A DNA stretch of 32,495 nt from NCBI GenBank assembly GCA_021793835.1, contig JAJYRZ010000006.1, positions 1 to 32,495 on the forward strand. The letters run 5' to 3'. Positions within the stretch are counted from its first letter, which is position 1. Each line of letters begins with the position of its first letter. The notes under the pieces were generated by a model, which searched no databases, was not told the DNA's origin, and was given only the letters and a program-made list of their open reading frames with translations. Shown here piece by piece: positions 1 to 8,212 of this stretch. This DNA comes from Actinomycetes bacterium. Its GTDB lineage: Bacteria > Actinomycetota > Actinomycetes > Mycobacteriales > Mycobacteriaceae. The position numbers and the translations under genes are program-made.

Positions 1-86
1 ACCGACCCGCTGATGCAACTACCCGCCTGACCACCTACGAAGGACCACAACCAGTTACACCACTACCCGGGACTTGACCAGGCCAG
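1..86 (+). mobile_element. possible right end of an IS256-family insertion sequence (transposase 3' end plus terminal region)
   Basis: Open frame from the window edge ending at TGA 28-30, followed by 'accagttacaccactacccgggacttgacc', which resembles IS256-family termini from memory; the neighbouring AbiEii reading frame ends exactly here. Not verified by search. Confidence 0.4.
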
Positions 87-734
87 GTCGATGGGTAAGG
101 ACGTGGCGATCAGGAGAAGGTCCACAAGGTCTCGGTAGCGACCCGACGCAGTACCGGCCGGGCCGTGGACCTCGTACATCGCGCAGAGCTTGTCCGCGAT
201 CTGGTCGGATAGAGGATAGAGCAGTGCACTGGTCTCGGGAGTGAAGTCATCGGTGTCGACCAACCGGGGGATCGGGTGACGCTCCACCTGCCCGACGAGT
301 CCGCGCCGGCTTTCGACGATATCGATGGCGAACGAGTCGAACCTACGGCCCCCGAGTAGAGCGGTCACCGTGACGGTGGATCCCTTTCCGCCGGCAAGTG
401 AACGGGGCGGACCGACGTCGAAGCGGAAGTGGTCGAGATGGTGATCGCGCACGGTACGGCGCAACTGCTCGATGGGGTCGTCGGCAGCGGCGCCAGCGAC
501 CATCAGGTCGATGTCCTTGCTGTGGCGGGACCGGGGGAGGCGGACCATCATCCCGATCCCGCCTTTGAGAATCCATCCATCCGGGTCGGCGTCGAACACG
601 CGCGTGAGGAATCGACTCATCACAAACTGGCGACGTACTCGGTTGACGTTCTGTCCGGTGGCTTTTGCTCGTTCGCCGAGCCGGTCGGTCAGGCTTCTCT
701 GCACCGCTCCAGGGGAGCGTGCCGGGGTGGTCAT
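63..734 (-). CDS. nucleotidyltransferase, AbiEii/AbiGii toxin family (type IV TA toxin), apparently C-terminally shortened
   Basis: 223 aa; 'LKGGIGMMVRLPRSRHSKDIDLMV' nucleotidyltransferase motif and 'YRDLVDLLLIA' motif typical of AbiEii; start overlaps stop of the upstream AbiEi-like gene. Confidence 0.82.
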   Translation of the reverse strand: MTTPARSPGAVQRSLTDRLGERAKATGQNVNRVRRQFVMSRFLTRVFDADPDGWILKGGIGMMVRLPRSRHSKDIDLMVAGAAADDPIEQLRRTVRDHHLDHFRFDVGPPRSLAGGKGSTVTVTALLGGRRFDSFAIDIVESRRGLVGQVERHPIPRLVDTDDFTPETSALLYPLSDQIADKLCAMYEVHGPAGTASGRYRDLVDLLLIATSLPIDLAWSSPG

Positions 735-1729
735 CGAGACGATTCCTTCCCCTGCGTCGCCCAGGCGGACATCAATTTGAGAACCTCCGAATTCGATTGG
801 ATCGCCGAGGCGGCTTTCATCATTTCCTGGAAAGACTCCGGGGGAGGCAGCTGACTCGCTACGGAGGCCATTACTCGTTGCACTGCTTCCAGCTCGCGGT
901 CGGTGGGTGGCAAGTTGGCTGATACAGCAGCGGCGATTTGGTTCATGGAAGCGGTGAGCTGGGGACTGTAGGCGACCTTGGAGGTGATGGAACGAGCGAT
1001 TTCCTTCATATGCTCGGACATGTACAGGTCAGGGGAGGCCGCCCGCCGGGCAATGTCTGCCATGGCCAGAGTGCTGGATGGAACGCCTGCCTCCTGGATG
1101 AGCGCGTCCAGAAACCCCTGTCCGTCGAGAACGCGGTGGCCATAAGAGAACGCGTGTGGCGCGAGGGCTGAGGCTGCGCCATTGACGGAAGCGAGGTCAC
1201 GGGTCAGAGCGTCGCGAACAACCGTGGCGAGGTGGCCGGAGTCTGTGCCGGCAGTAGCGAGATCAGCGATGGTGCGTACGGCGGTGGTCACGGGTAGACC
1301 CTCGATGACCTGCCAGTCGTCACGATTGAGCGAGCCACGGCGGATGGTGATGTCGGGGATGGATAGCCGGTGTCGACGCAGTGCGGTGATCTCGACGGTG
1401 TCGGCATCGAGATCACCGAGCTGATGCATGCGTGCAGCGGTTCGGTGTGAGAGAACCCCAGTAGGCACGTCGTCGTCGAGGCGCTCCCACATCAGCCGCG
1501 CAGGATCCAGGGCCAGCCACGCCACCCGTTCGTGATGGTATTCGTCGTGGGGAAGACGGGCGAGACGATAGATGCCGTGATGGAGCCGCTCTAGGTAGCC
1601 CGTATCGGCCATACGTTTGAGCTGCTGCGGGGTCACGTCCGCGGCGATACGGGCCTGTCGGCTGGTGACCAGGCCCCACTGCTCTGAGGCGAGACCGGTA
1701 ATCCTCACGTCGGGACCGTCATCACTCAT
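731..1729 (-). CDS. AbiEi-type antitoxin / transcriptional regulator (type IV TA antitoxin domain) with C-terminal extension
   Basis: 332 aa; N-terminal winged-helix 'GLVTSRQARIAADVTPQQLKRMADTGYLERLHHGIYRLA' and AbiEi core 'LSHRTAARMHQLGDL...EGLPVTTAVRTIADLA'; 4-nt overlap with AbiEii-like gene. Confidence 0.83.
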   Translation of the reverse strand: MSDDGPDVRITGLASEQWGLVTSRQARIAADVTPQQLKRMADTGYLERLHHGIYRLARLPHDEYHHERVAWLALDPARLMWERLDDDVPTGVLSHRTAARMHQLGDLDADTVEITALRRHRLSIPDITIRRGSLNRDDWQVIEGLPVTTAVRTIADLATAGTDSGHLATVVRDALTRDLASVNGAASALAPHAFSYGHRVLDGQGFLDALIQEAGVPSSTLAMADIARRAASPDLYMSEHMKEIARSITSKVAYSPQLTASMNQIAAAVSANLPPTDRELEAVQRVMASVASQLPPPESFQEMMKAASAIQSNSEVLKLMSAWATQGKESSR

Positions 1730-1880
1730 GGCACGATAATATCAACCAAGTGTAATTATTGCGCCATGAAAGGTAAGGGTCGATGCGGAAAGCTGCGGCA
1801 GGCCCTGCTCGGATCTGTGCGCGCAGGAGATCGCCAGCTCCGTGGACGAGCGGCGCCTCCGATGCCGGTGAACCTCGAAT

Positions 1881-1919
1881 CATCACGGCGCGTGGCGCTC
1901 AGCACCACGCGCCGTGATG
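1881..1919 (-). terminator. hairpin downstream of mgtE
   Basis: Perfect 15-bp inverted repeat catcacggcgcgtgg / ccacgcgccgtgatg with 9-nt loop, 25 nt after the mgtE stop. Confidence 0.7.
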
Positions 1920-1943
1920 GTGTTCGGTCGGTCCGAACGCCGC

Positions 1944-3305
1944 TTACAACAGGATCTGCGAGGCGATGAAGAAGTAGATCAGCACGCCGACGCCGTCACA
2001 GATGCTGGTGATCAGCGGGGCCGAGGCGCTCGCCGGGTCGAGGTTGAACTTGGTCAACAGGAACGGCAGCGACATGCCGATCACCGAGCCGACGATGACG
2101 ATCAGCACCATCGACAGCGACACCACCAGGGCGACCTGACCGCCGCCGCGGGCCAGGCCCAGAAGCGACACGGCCACCGCCATCGACAGGCCCAGCAGCA
2201 CCGAGACGGTCAGCTCCTTGCCCAGCAGCCTGCCCCAGTCCCGCATGCGCACGTCCCCGGTGGCCAGGGCGCGCACCATCAGCGTCGCGGACTGCGAACC
2301 GGCGTTGCCGCCGGAGTCGATGAGCAGCGGCAGGAAGAACACCAGCGAGACCACCGAGGCGATCAGGTCCTCGTAACGGGCGATGCCGGCGCCGGAGAAG
2401 ATGTTGCCGAACACCAGCACCACCAGCCAGACCACCCGCGAGCGGTACAGGGCCCAGATGCCGGCGTCGCGCAGCGACATGGTGAGCCCACCGGCCGCAC
2501 CCATGCGGCGGAAGTCCTCGGTGGTCTCCGCGGCCTGGACGTCGGCGACCTGCTCACCGGTGACCACCCCGACCAGGCGGCCCCGGTCGACCACGGGGAT
2601 CGAGGCGAAGCTGTTCTCGGTGAACACCGAGATCAACGTCTCCTGGTCGGCGTCGGCCTGGACGACGGTCACGTCGTCACCGGCCAGATCGCGCAGGGGG
2701 GTGTCGGGCGGGCTGAGCATCAGTTCGCGCAGGCTGAGCACCCCGACCAGTTCGCCGTCGGGGCCGGTCAGGTGCACGTAGCGCGCCGACTCGGTGGTCG
2801 GCCCCGTCCCGCGCACGATGTCCACGGCCTGGTGGGCGGACGCGGTGGCCGGCAGCGACAGGATCGACGGGGTCATGTTCGCCCCGATCGACTCGGCCGG
2901 ATAGTGCAGCAACTGCAGCAGGCCGTCCCGGCGCTGCGGTTCGATCGCCTCGAGGATCGGTTCGGAACGCTCGTCCATCGCGCGCAGGATCCAGGAGGCG
3001 ATCGACAGCGACAGCGGGCTGAGCGCCTCGGCCGCGGTCTCCGGGTCGAGGCGGCCCAGGATGCGGGCCGCGGCGTCGGAGCGCACGGCGGTGAGCAGGT
3101 CGGCGGTCTCTTCGGCGCTGTGGGCTGCGACCAGTTCGCGGGTCTGCTCGCGGGTGAGCTCCAAGACCTGCTCGGAGCGGTTGTCGCGGCCGTCGACTTC
3201 GGTGCGCCAGGTGGCCAGGTCGGCGGCCGGATCGGACTCCAGGCGCTCGGCCAGGGTGGGGACATTGCCGAGGACGGCCAGGGTTTCGGGCTCGTTGCGG
3301 TACAC
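1944..3305 (-). CDS. mgtE: magnesium transporter MgtE
   Basis: N-domain, CBS pair ('VVQADADQETLISVFTENSFASIPVVDRGRLVGVVT') and C-terminal TM domain ('IDSGGNAGSQSATLMVRALATGDV'); GTG start at 3305 preceded by AAAGGAA. ORF track start at 3410 is too long. Confidence 0.93.
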   Translation of the reverse strand: MYRNEPETLAVLGNVPTLAERLESDPAADLATWRTEVDGRDNRSEQVLELTREQTRELVAAHSAEETADLLTAVRSDAAARILGRLDPETAAEALSPLSLSIASWILRAMDERSEPILEAIEPQRRDGLLQLLHYPAESIGANMTPSILSLPATASAHQAVDIVRGTGPTTESARYVHLTGPDGELVGVLSLRELMLSPPDTPLRDLAGDDVTVVQADADQETLISVFTENSFASIPVVDRGRLVGVVTGEQVADVQAAETTEDFRRMGAAGGLTMSLRDAGIWALYRSRVVWLVVLVFGNIFSGAGIARYEDLIASVVSLVFFLPLLIDSGGNAGSQSATLMVRALATGDVRMRDWGRLLGKELTVSVLLGLSMAVAVSLLGLARGGGQVALVVSLSMVLIVIVGSVIGMSLPFLLTKFNLDPASASAPLITSICDGVGVLIYFFIASQILL

Positions 3306-3540
3306 GGGTGTTCCTTTCGGGAACGGTGCGCAGACCGCCACCACATATGCCCACCTGCACGGATCCGGCCCGTCTAGGGGACGGAGATCCGGGGGAGTCC
3401 GGCCGCGCATGTCGCCAGGCGGCCGGACGCCCGGGCCGCGTCGCCTACCGGCGGCGCAGCGGAGAGAAGGTGGGCAGGCGTGGTCACCGCCTGCGCAGAG
3501 AAGGAAGGCCGCAGCACATGACCGGTGCGGCCGGGGATAC

Positions 3541-3627
3541 GTCTACGAGGTCGGGGCGACAGGGCACGACAGTGCGGCGCCGCCCATGGATCGCCGACTT
3601 CGACCCTCCATGTCGCCACCTCCTACG
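3541..3627 (-). promoter_or_regulatory. candidate structured mgtE leader RNA (three-way junction)
   Basis: On the minus strand GGCGACA(3617-3611)/TGTCGCC(3561-3555) and GAGGT(3622-3618)/ACCTC(3551-3547) close two arms: TGGA(3610-3607)/TCCA(3590-3587) and GGGC(3585-3582)/GCCC(3565-3562). Confidence 0.45.
3543..3611 (-). CDS. candidate 22-aa leader peptide MEGRSRRSMGGAALSCPVAPTS
   Basis: ATG at 3611 with ideal AGGAGG Shine-Dalgarno 7 nt upstream, in-frame TAG at 3545-3543, coincident with the structured leader of mgtE. Confidence 0.4.
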   Translation of the reverse strand: MEGRSRRSMGGAALSCPVAPTS

Positions 3628-3969
3628 CGCCGCGCCCGGACCGGCCGGACGATGACCGTGAATCTTCGGCCGCTGCGAAGGGCCGGTGAGCACCGGGCCG
3701 TTCGCACCAATCTCACATCCTAGCCCACAGACCCGCCCATCCGCAGCGCGCCGCGGCCGCGAGATGAGGGTGGCGGGACGAGTGGGCACCGGGGCGGGTC
3801 CGAGGGTGGGCATGGCACGGAAAGGTTCGACGCATACCCCTCCACCTGTTGGACGTTCGTCTCTGCCACCTGGGGTTTCGACCGCTGACCGGGGTGATCA
3901 GGGAGGTGTAACAAGTCGTACGGATGTGCGGATGTATGTCGTGACACACATCGACAGCGAGGTTGTGAG

Positions 3970-6039
3970 ATGACAGCAGGGGAGAACCGGGCCGCACGGC
4001 GCGCCCGAGAGCGCGGCGCCGGTCGCCGGGCGCGGACCGGCCTGGTCGCCGTCGCCACGGCCGCCAGCATGGGCGTGGCCATGGCCGGCGGCATCGGGGT
4101 GGCGAGCGCCGACTCGCCGCTCAGCGGCCTGGACGGGCTCGGCGGACTCGATGGCATCACCGATCTGCTCGACAACGAGATGATCACTGACTTCATCGAG
4201 ATCTGCGACGACCCGGACGGTTCGACCCCGGTGCCCGAGGACGGCGACGAGGTCTACGCGGTCGTCGACTGCAGCCAGTCGACCGGTACGGGCATCGCCG
4301 TGGTGCTGCCGGAATCGGTGGAGGTGGGTATCGCCGGCGAGAAGATGGATCCCATCTCCATTCCGCTGTACGGCGAGAACAACCTGGTCGAACTGGCCAG
4401 CCGGTTCGAGAATGCGGTTCTGGGAGTGCCAGGAAGCCGAAGCTACAAGTCCTATGCCGAAGTACAGCGTGACGCGGCGCTGCCGGTGGAGATGATCACC
4501 GAAGAATACTGCAGTGGTGTCGTCCTCTTCGGTAGGTGTGTGGGGGGTAGTTGGAAGACCCGCACGTTGGATAAGAACCTCAAAAAGCGTACCGAGGCAC
4601 TGAAGATCGCCGAGTACTTCACCGGCTACCGGTACGACTACTCCGAACCGATCGACCTGCCCGGTCTGGACGATCCGCGCGGCACGGCCACGGTCGCCGG
4701 ACCCGGCATCCAGCTCGCACTCGCGATGGGTGGCGGCAACGCCTATGCCGAGACGGCCCACGAGCTCGGTGCGGCGCTGGCCGGGGCGAGCGGTGGGCGC
4801 GATTCGTCCGCCTACTCCTTCATCGGCCTGGCCAGTGCGCTCAACGCCGACACCGATGAGCTCGAGCTGACCTGGTTCGGTCAGGAACTGAACTTCGACA
4901 AGCTCAAGTCCAACTGGATCGTCGATCTCCTCGGTGGGGACAACGTCAAGCAGCTGGACGAGATCGAGAACCTCGAGATCCCCGCGCTGAAGGAGGTCTC
5001 CTGCTTCGGCATGTACACCACCGCCACCGCGGAGGACCTCGGTGAGTGCACGAACGTCTTCGGCACCTTCGACTACTACAAGGACCTGCGGCCGGCCAAG
5101 GACGGCGAGAGCAGGCAGACCCGGTACGGCCTGACCGATCTGACCTCGCTGTTCTTCGGGCCCGACGCGCTGCTCAAGCAGATCGACGGCTCGGCCGAGG
5201 AGACCCCGTTCCTGGACGGGCTGATGGACGCGCTCACCGATGAGGACGTGCGTCTGAAGTTCGCCAACGACTTCCTGCGGCTGACCCGCGACGTGCGCAG
5301 CGAGGTCGTCATGGTCCCCGAGCTGGACGAAGACGGTGAGCCGGTCCTCGAAGACGGCGAACCGGTGCTGGTCCCCGAGTTGGACGAGGACGGCAACGAG
5401 GTCCTGCGCCAGGTCACCGCGACCTTCCTGACCAGTGACTACGGTCTGGTCGAGCCGGTCGCCATCGACTGGATGGGCTACCGGATGGTGCTGTTCCCGG
5501 CCGTGGAGGTCAACGGCGAGCAGCGGCCCAACCTGCTGTCGCTGCCGCAGATCGAGAAGATCCTCGACGGCGAGACCGACGAAGACGGCGAGGACGAGGA
5601 CGGCCAGGGCAGCACCTCGCGCAGCTCCGGCCTGGGCGGCCTGCTGCCCACGGTGAGCCTGGTGTCGGTGCAGAACCCGTTCGGGCTCGGCACCCTGACC
5701 CTGGACAAGCCCTTCGATCTCAAGCACACCTGGGACGAGTTCCGGAAGACCGTCACCATCGGTGACGACCTCGAGCAGGCCGGTGACCTGATCGGCGACC
5801 TGACCGGATCGTCCGAGACCGAGGAGCCGGATGATCCCGAGGTGCCTGAGACGCAGAAGAAGGCGAGCTCGAGCACCGAGGGCGACGACGACACCGGCAG
5901 CACGGGTGAGAACGCGTCCAAGGGCGGCGACGACGACAGCGAGTCCGACAAGGGCTCCGACGATTCGTCCGAGAAGAGCACCACGCCCGAGGATCAGGAA
6001 CCTGAGGACGACGAGTCCGACGAGGACGAGGCCGCGTAA
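3970..6039 (+). CDS. secreted/cell-envelope protein with acidic low-complexity C-terminus
   Basis: 689 aa; twin-Arg rich N-terminus then hydrophobic 'GLVAVATAASMGVAMAGGIGVASA' signal-like segment; C-terminal D/E/S-rich tail; no recognised catalytic domain. Confidence 0.75.
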   Translation: MTAGENRAARRARERGAGRRARTGLVAVATAASMGVAMAGGIGVASADSPLSGLDGLGGLDGITDLLDNEMITDFIEICDDPDGSTPVPEDGDEVYAVVDCSQSTGTGIAVVLPESVEVGIAGEKMDPISIPLYGENNLVELASRFENAVLGVPGSRSYKSYAEVQRDAALPVEMITEEYCSGVVLFGRCVGGSWKTRTLDKNLKKRTEALKIAEYFTGYRYDYSEPIDLPGLDDPRGTATVAGPGIQLALAMGGGNAYAETAHELGAALAGASGGRDSSAYSFIGLASALNADTDELELTWFGQELNFDKLKSNWIVDLLGGDNVKQLDEIENLEIPALKEVSCFGMYTTATAEDLGECTNVFGTFDYYKDLRPAKDGESRQTRYGLTDLTSLFFGPDALLKQIDGSAEETPFLDGLMDALTDEDVRLKFANDFLRLTRDVRSEVVMVPELDEDGEPVLEDGEPVLVPELDEDGNEVLRQVTATFLTSDYGLVEPVAIDWMGYRMVLFPAVEVNGEQRPNLLSLPQIEKILDGETDEDGEDEDGQGSTSRSSGLGGLLPTVSLVSVQNPFGLGTLTLDKPFDLKHTWDEFRKTVTIGDDLEQAGDLIGDLTGSSETEEPDDPEVPETQKKASSSTEGDDDTGSTGENASKGGDDDSESDKGSDDSSEKSTTPEDQEPEDDESDEDEAA

Positions 6040-6088
6040 GCGCGCCGAGGCCCGGCCGGCCAGGCCGGTGCCGGTGATCGAGTGAGAG

Positions 6089-6125
6089 CCGCGGGGGCGG
6101 ATCCGAGACGGATCCGCCCCCGCGG
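6089..6125 (+). terminator. strong hairpin between secreted protein and uspA
   Basis: Perfect 17-bp inverted repeat ccgcgggggcggatccg / cggatccgcccccgcgg, 3-nt loop. Confidence 0.8.
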
Positions 6126-6245
6126 TGTGTCTGGAGTGGGCCGGTCGATCACGGCCGTGGGAGTCTGGCCGGACGCATATAGTCGGCAGATGAGGATGCC
6201 CGTGGTCCAGGCGGCCGATCGCCCGGACCGGTGAGAGGAGCGACC

Positions 6246-7124
6246 GTGGCCGAAAACAAGCCGGTGATCGTGGGAACGGACGGTTCCGATCATGCCGAGC
6301 GTGCGATCCGTTGGGCCGCGCGCTACGCGGCCCGGCACGAGCGCACCCTGCTGATCGCGATCGCGGTGAGCACCCCGCTGATCGTGTCCGGCATGGACGA
6401 GAAGCACCGCCAGGAGATCGTCGACGATCTGTCCGAGCACGCCGACGTGATCCTGAACGAGGGCGTGGCGGTGGCCCGCCAGGTCGCCCCGCAGCTGTCG
6501 ATGCAGACCGAGATCCGGCTCGAGCCGACCTCGCAGGCGATGATGAACCTGGCCGAGGAGGCCGAAGTGCTCGTCGTCGGTGCGCGCGGTCTCGGCGCGG
6601 TGGGCACCGCGGTGCTCGGCTCGGTCTCCGGCCAGCTGGCCGCGCACGCCCCCTGCCCGGTGGTGATCATCCCCGGGGCGGAGGTCGATCCGTCGGGGGC
6701 CGTCGACGGGCCCGTCGTGGTCGGCGTGGACGCCTCGAACAACAGCGGCGCGGCGGTGCTGGCGGCCGCGATCGAAGCGCTGAGCCTGCAGGTGCCGCTC
6801 ACCGCCGTGCACGCCTACGGGCACGAGCCGGCGGTGCGCCTGCCGGCGCGTGCCTCGCGCCGCACGGTCGACGAGCACGACGTCGCCGAGCAGGTGCTCA
6901 CCGAGCAGCTCGCCGAGGTGCGCAGCACCTATCCGGAACTGCCGGTCGAGCGCGCGGTGGTCGCCGAACGGCCCGCGGCCTCGGTGATCGACCGGTCGGC
7001 CGGTGCGCAGCTGGTGGTCGTCGGTTCGCGCGGGCGCGGCGGCTTCGCCTCGCTGCTGCTCGGATCGACTAGCGCCAAGGTGCTGCGCGAGGCCAAGTGT
7101 CCGGTCATGGTGGTGCGTCCCTGA
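6246..7124 (+). CDS. universal stress protein (two Usp domains)
   Basis: 'PVIVGTDGSDHAERAIRWAARYA' and 'GSRGRGGFASLLLGSTSAKVL' Usp ATP-binding motifs; GTG start with GAGGAG SD. Confidence 0.93.
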   Translation: MAENKPVIVGTDGSDHAERAIRWAARYAARHERTLLIAIAVSTPLIVSGMDEKHRQEIVDDLSEHADVILNEGVAVARQVAPQLSMQTEIRLEPTSQAMMNLAEEAEVLVVGARGLGAVGTAVLGSVSGQLAAHAPCPVVIIPGAEVDPSGAVDGPVVVGVDASNNSGAAVLAAAIEALSLQVPLTAVHAYGHEPAVRLPARASRRTVDEHDVAEQVLTEQLAEVRSTYPELPVERAVVAERPAASVIDRSAGAQLVVVGSRGRGGFASLLLGSTSAKVLREAKCPVMVVRP

Positions 7125-7219
7125 CCGGGGATGGACCACACTGGAAGTGTCGATAAGTAAACCAACGTCGGGCGTGGACGCGGAGCATCGCCGCCGCGGA
7201 GTCCGGTGGGAGGAGAGTC

Positions 7220-8095
7220 ATGGTTGACCGCACACCCGTAGTGGTGGGCACGGACGGGTCCGCACATGCGGCGAGCGCGGTGGAGTGGGCCGCCGGCTAT
7301 GCGGCCCGCCGTGGCGCCGAACTGCTGATCGTCACCGCGGCCGCCGCACCGGGCCTGCGCGGAGCCGTCGGGCCGTCGATGCAGACGGCGGTGACCGCCG
7401 AGCTGAACGTGCAGGGCGAGTCCGTGGTCGCCGAGGCGGCCGCGATCGCCGAGAAGGCGGCCCCGGGCCTAAAGATCCGTACCGAGGTGCACGTCGGACA
7501 CTCGGCGACCGAGATGATGATGACCGTCGCGAAGAGCGCGGGTGTGCTGGTCGTCGGTGCCCGCGGGCGCGGCGCGGTGGCCTCGGCGGTGCTCGGCTCG
7601 GTGTCGAGCCAGATCGCCTCGCACGCCCCCTGCCCGGTCGTGGTGGTGCCCGGCGACGAGGATCCGCGGGCCGCGACCGGCCCGGTCGTGGTCGGTGTGG
7701 ACGATTCGGCCAACAGCGTGCCGGCGCTCAAGCGCGCGGCCGCCGAGGCCGATGCGGCCGGTGCGACGCTGCTGGCGGTGCACGCCTGGCTCGACGACGC
7801 GGTCGCCTCGTATCCGGTGATCAACACCAGCCGGGACTTCAAGGAGAAGGAGGTGGCCGCGGCCGTGCTCGGTGAGCACGTGGCCGGGCTGGCCACCGAC
7901 TACCCGGATCTGGTCGTCGAACAGCGCGTGGTGGTCGACGACTCCGCGCAGGCGCTGATCAAGCGGTCCGTCGGTGCGCAGCTGGTGGTCGTCGGTTCGC
8001 GCGGGCGCGGCGGCTTCGCCTCGCTGCTGCTCGGCTCGACCAGCGCCAAGGTGCTGCGCCACGCACACTGCCCGGTGATGATCGTGCGCAGCTGA
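7220..8095 (+). CDS. universal stress protein (two Usp domains), paralog of preceding gene
   Basis: 'PVVVGTDGSAHAASAVEWAAGYA', 'GSRGRGGFASLLLGSTSAKVL'; GGAGGAG SD. Confidence 0.93.
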   Translation: MVDRTPVVVGTDGSAHAASAVEWAAGYAARRGAELLIVTAAAAPGLRGAVGPSMQTAVTAELNVQGESVVAEAAAIAEKAAPGLKIRTEVHVGHSATEMMMTVAKSAGVLVVGARGRGAVASAVLGSVSSQIASHAPCPVVVVPGDEDPRAATGPVVVGVDDSANSVPALKRAAAEADAAGATLLAVHAWLDDAVASYPVINTSRDFKEKEVAAAVLGEHVAGLATDYPDLVVEQRVVVDDSAQALIKRSVGAQLVVVGSRGRGGFASLLLGSTSAKVLRHAHCPVMIVRS

Positions 8096-8120
8096 GCGCG
8101 CGACACCGCACGACGAAAAC

Positions 8121-8163
8121 GCGGCGCCGGCCGGAAAGAACCACTCTTTCCGGCTGGCGCCGC
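8121..8163. terminator. bidirectional hairpin between convergent usp and ribBA
   Basis: 19-bp inverted repeat gcggcgccggccggaaaga / tctttccggctggcgccgc (one G-T wobble), 5-nt loop. Confidence 0.8.
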
Positions 8164-8212
8164 GCTGTTGCAGGGATGCCGCGCACGGGCCCCGGGGGCG
8201 GGGCTGTGCCGG

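Noticed and set aside
1766-1969. 67-aa plus-strand ORF between abiEi and mgtE
   Set aside because: Runs through the mgtE terminator hairpin, no SD, no recognisable motif.
1914-3377. 487-aa plus-strand ORF opposite mgtE
   Set aside because: Gln/His/Arg/Gly-rich low-complexity antisense translation; mgtE is unequivocal.
3541-3720. canonical M-box (ykoK) riboswitch upstream of mgtE
   Set aside because: The conserved GUUAGGUGAGGCUCCU and CGCCAAUGGGU blocks are absent; reported instead as an unclassified structured leader.
7883-7890. CACGTG core in the second usp gene (also one in ribBA)
   Set aside because: Only the 6-bp core matches; flanks do not fit parS.
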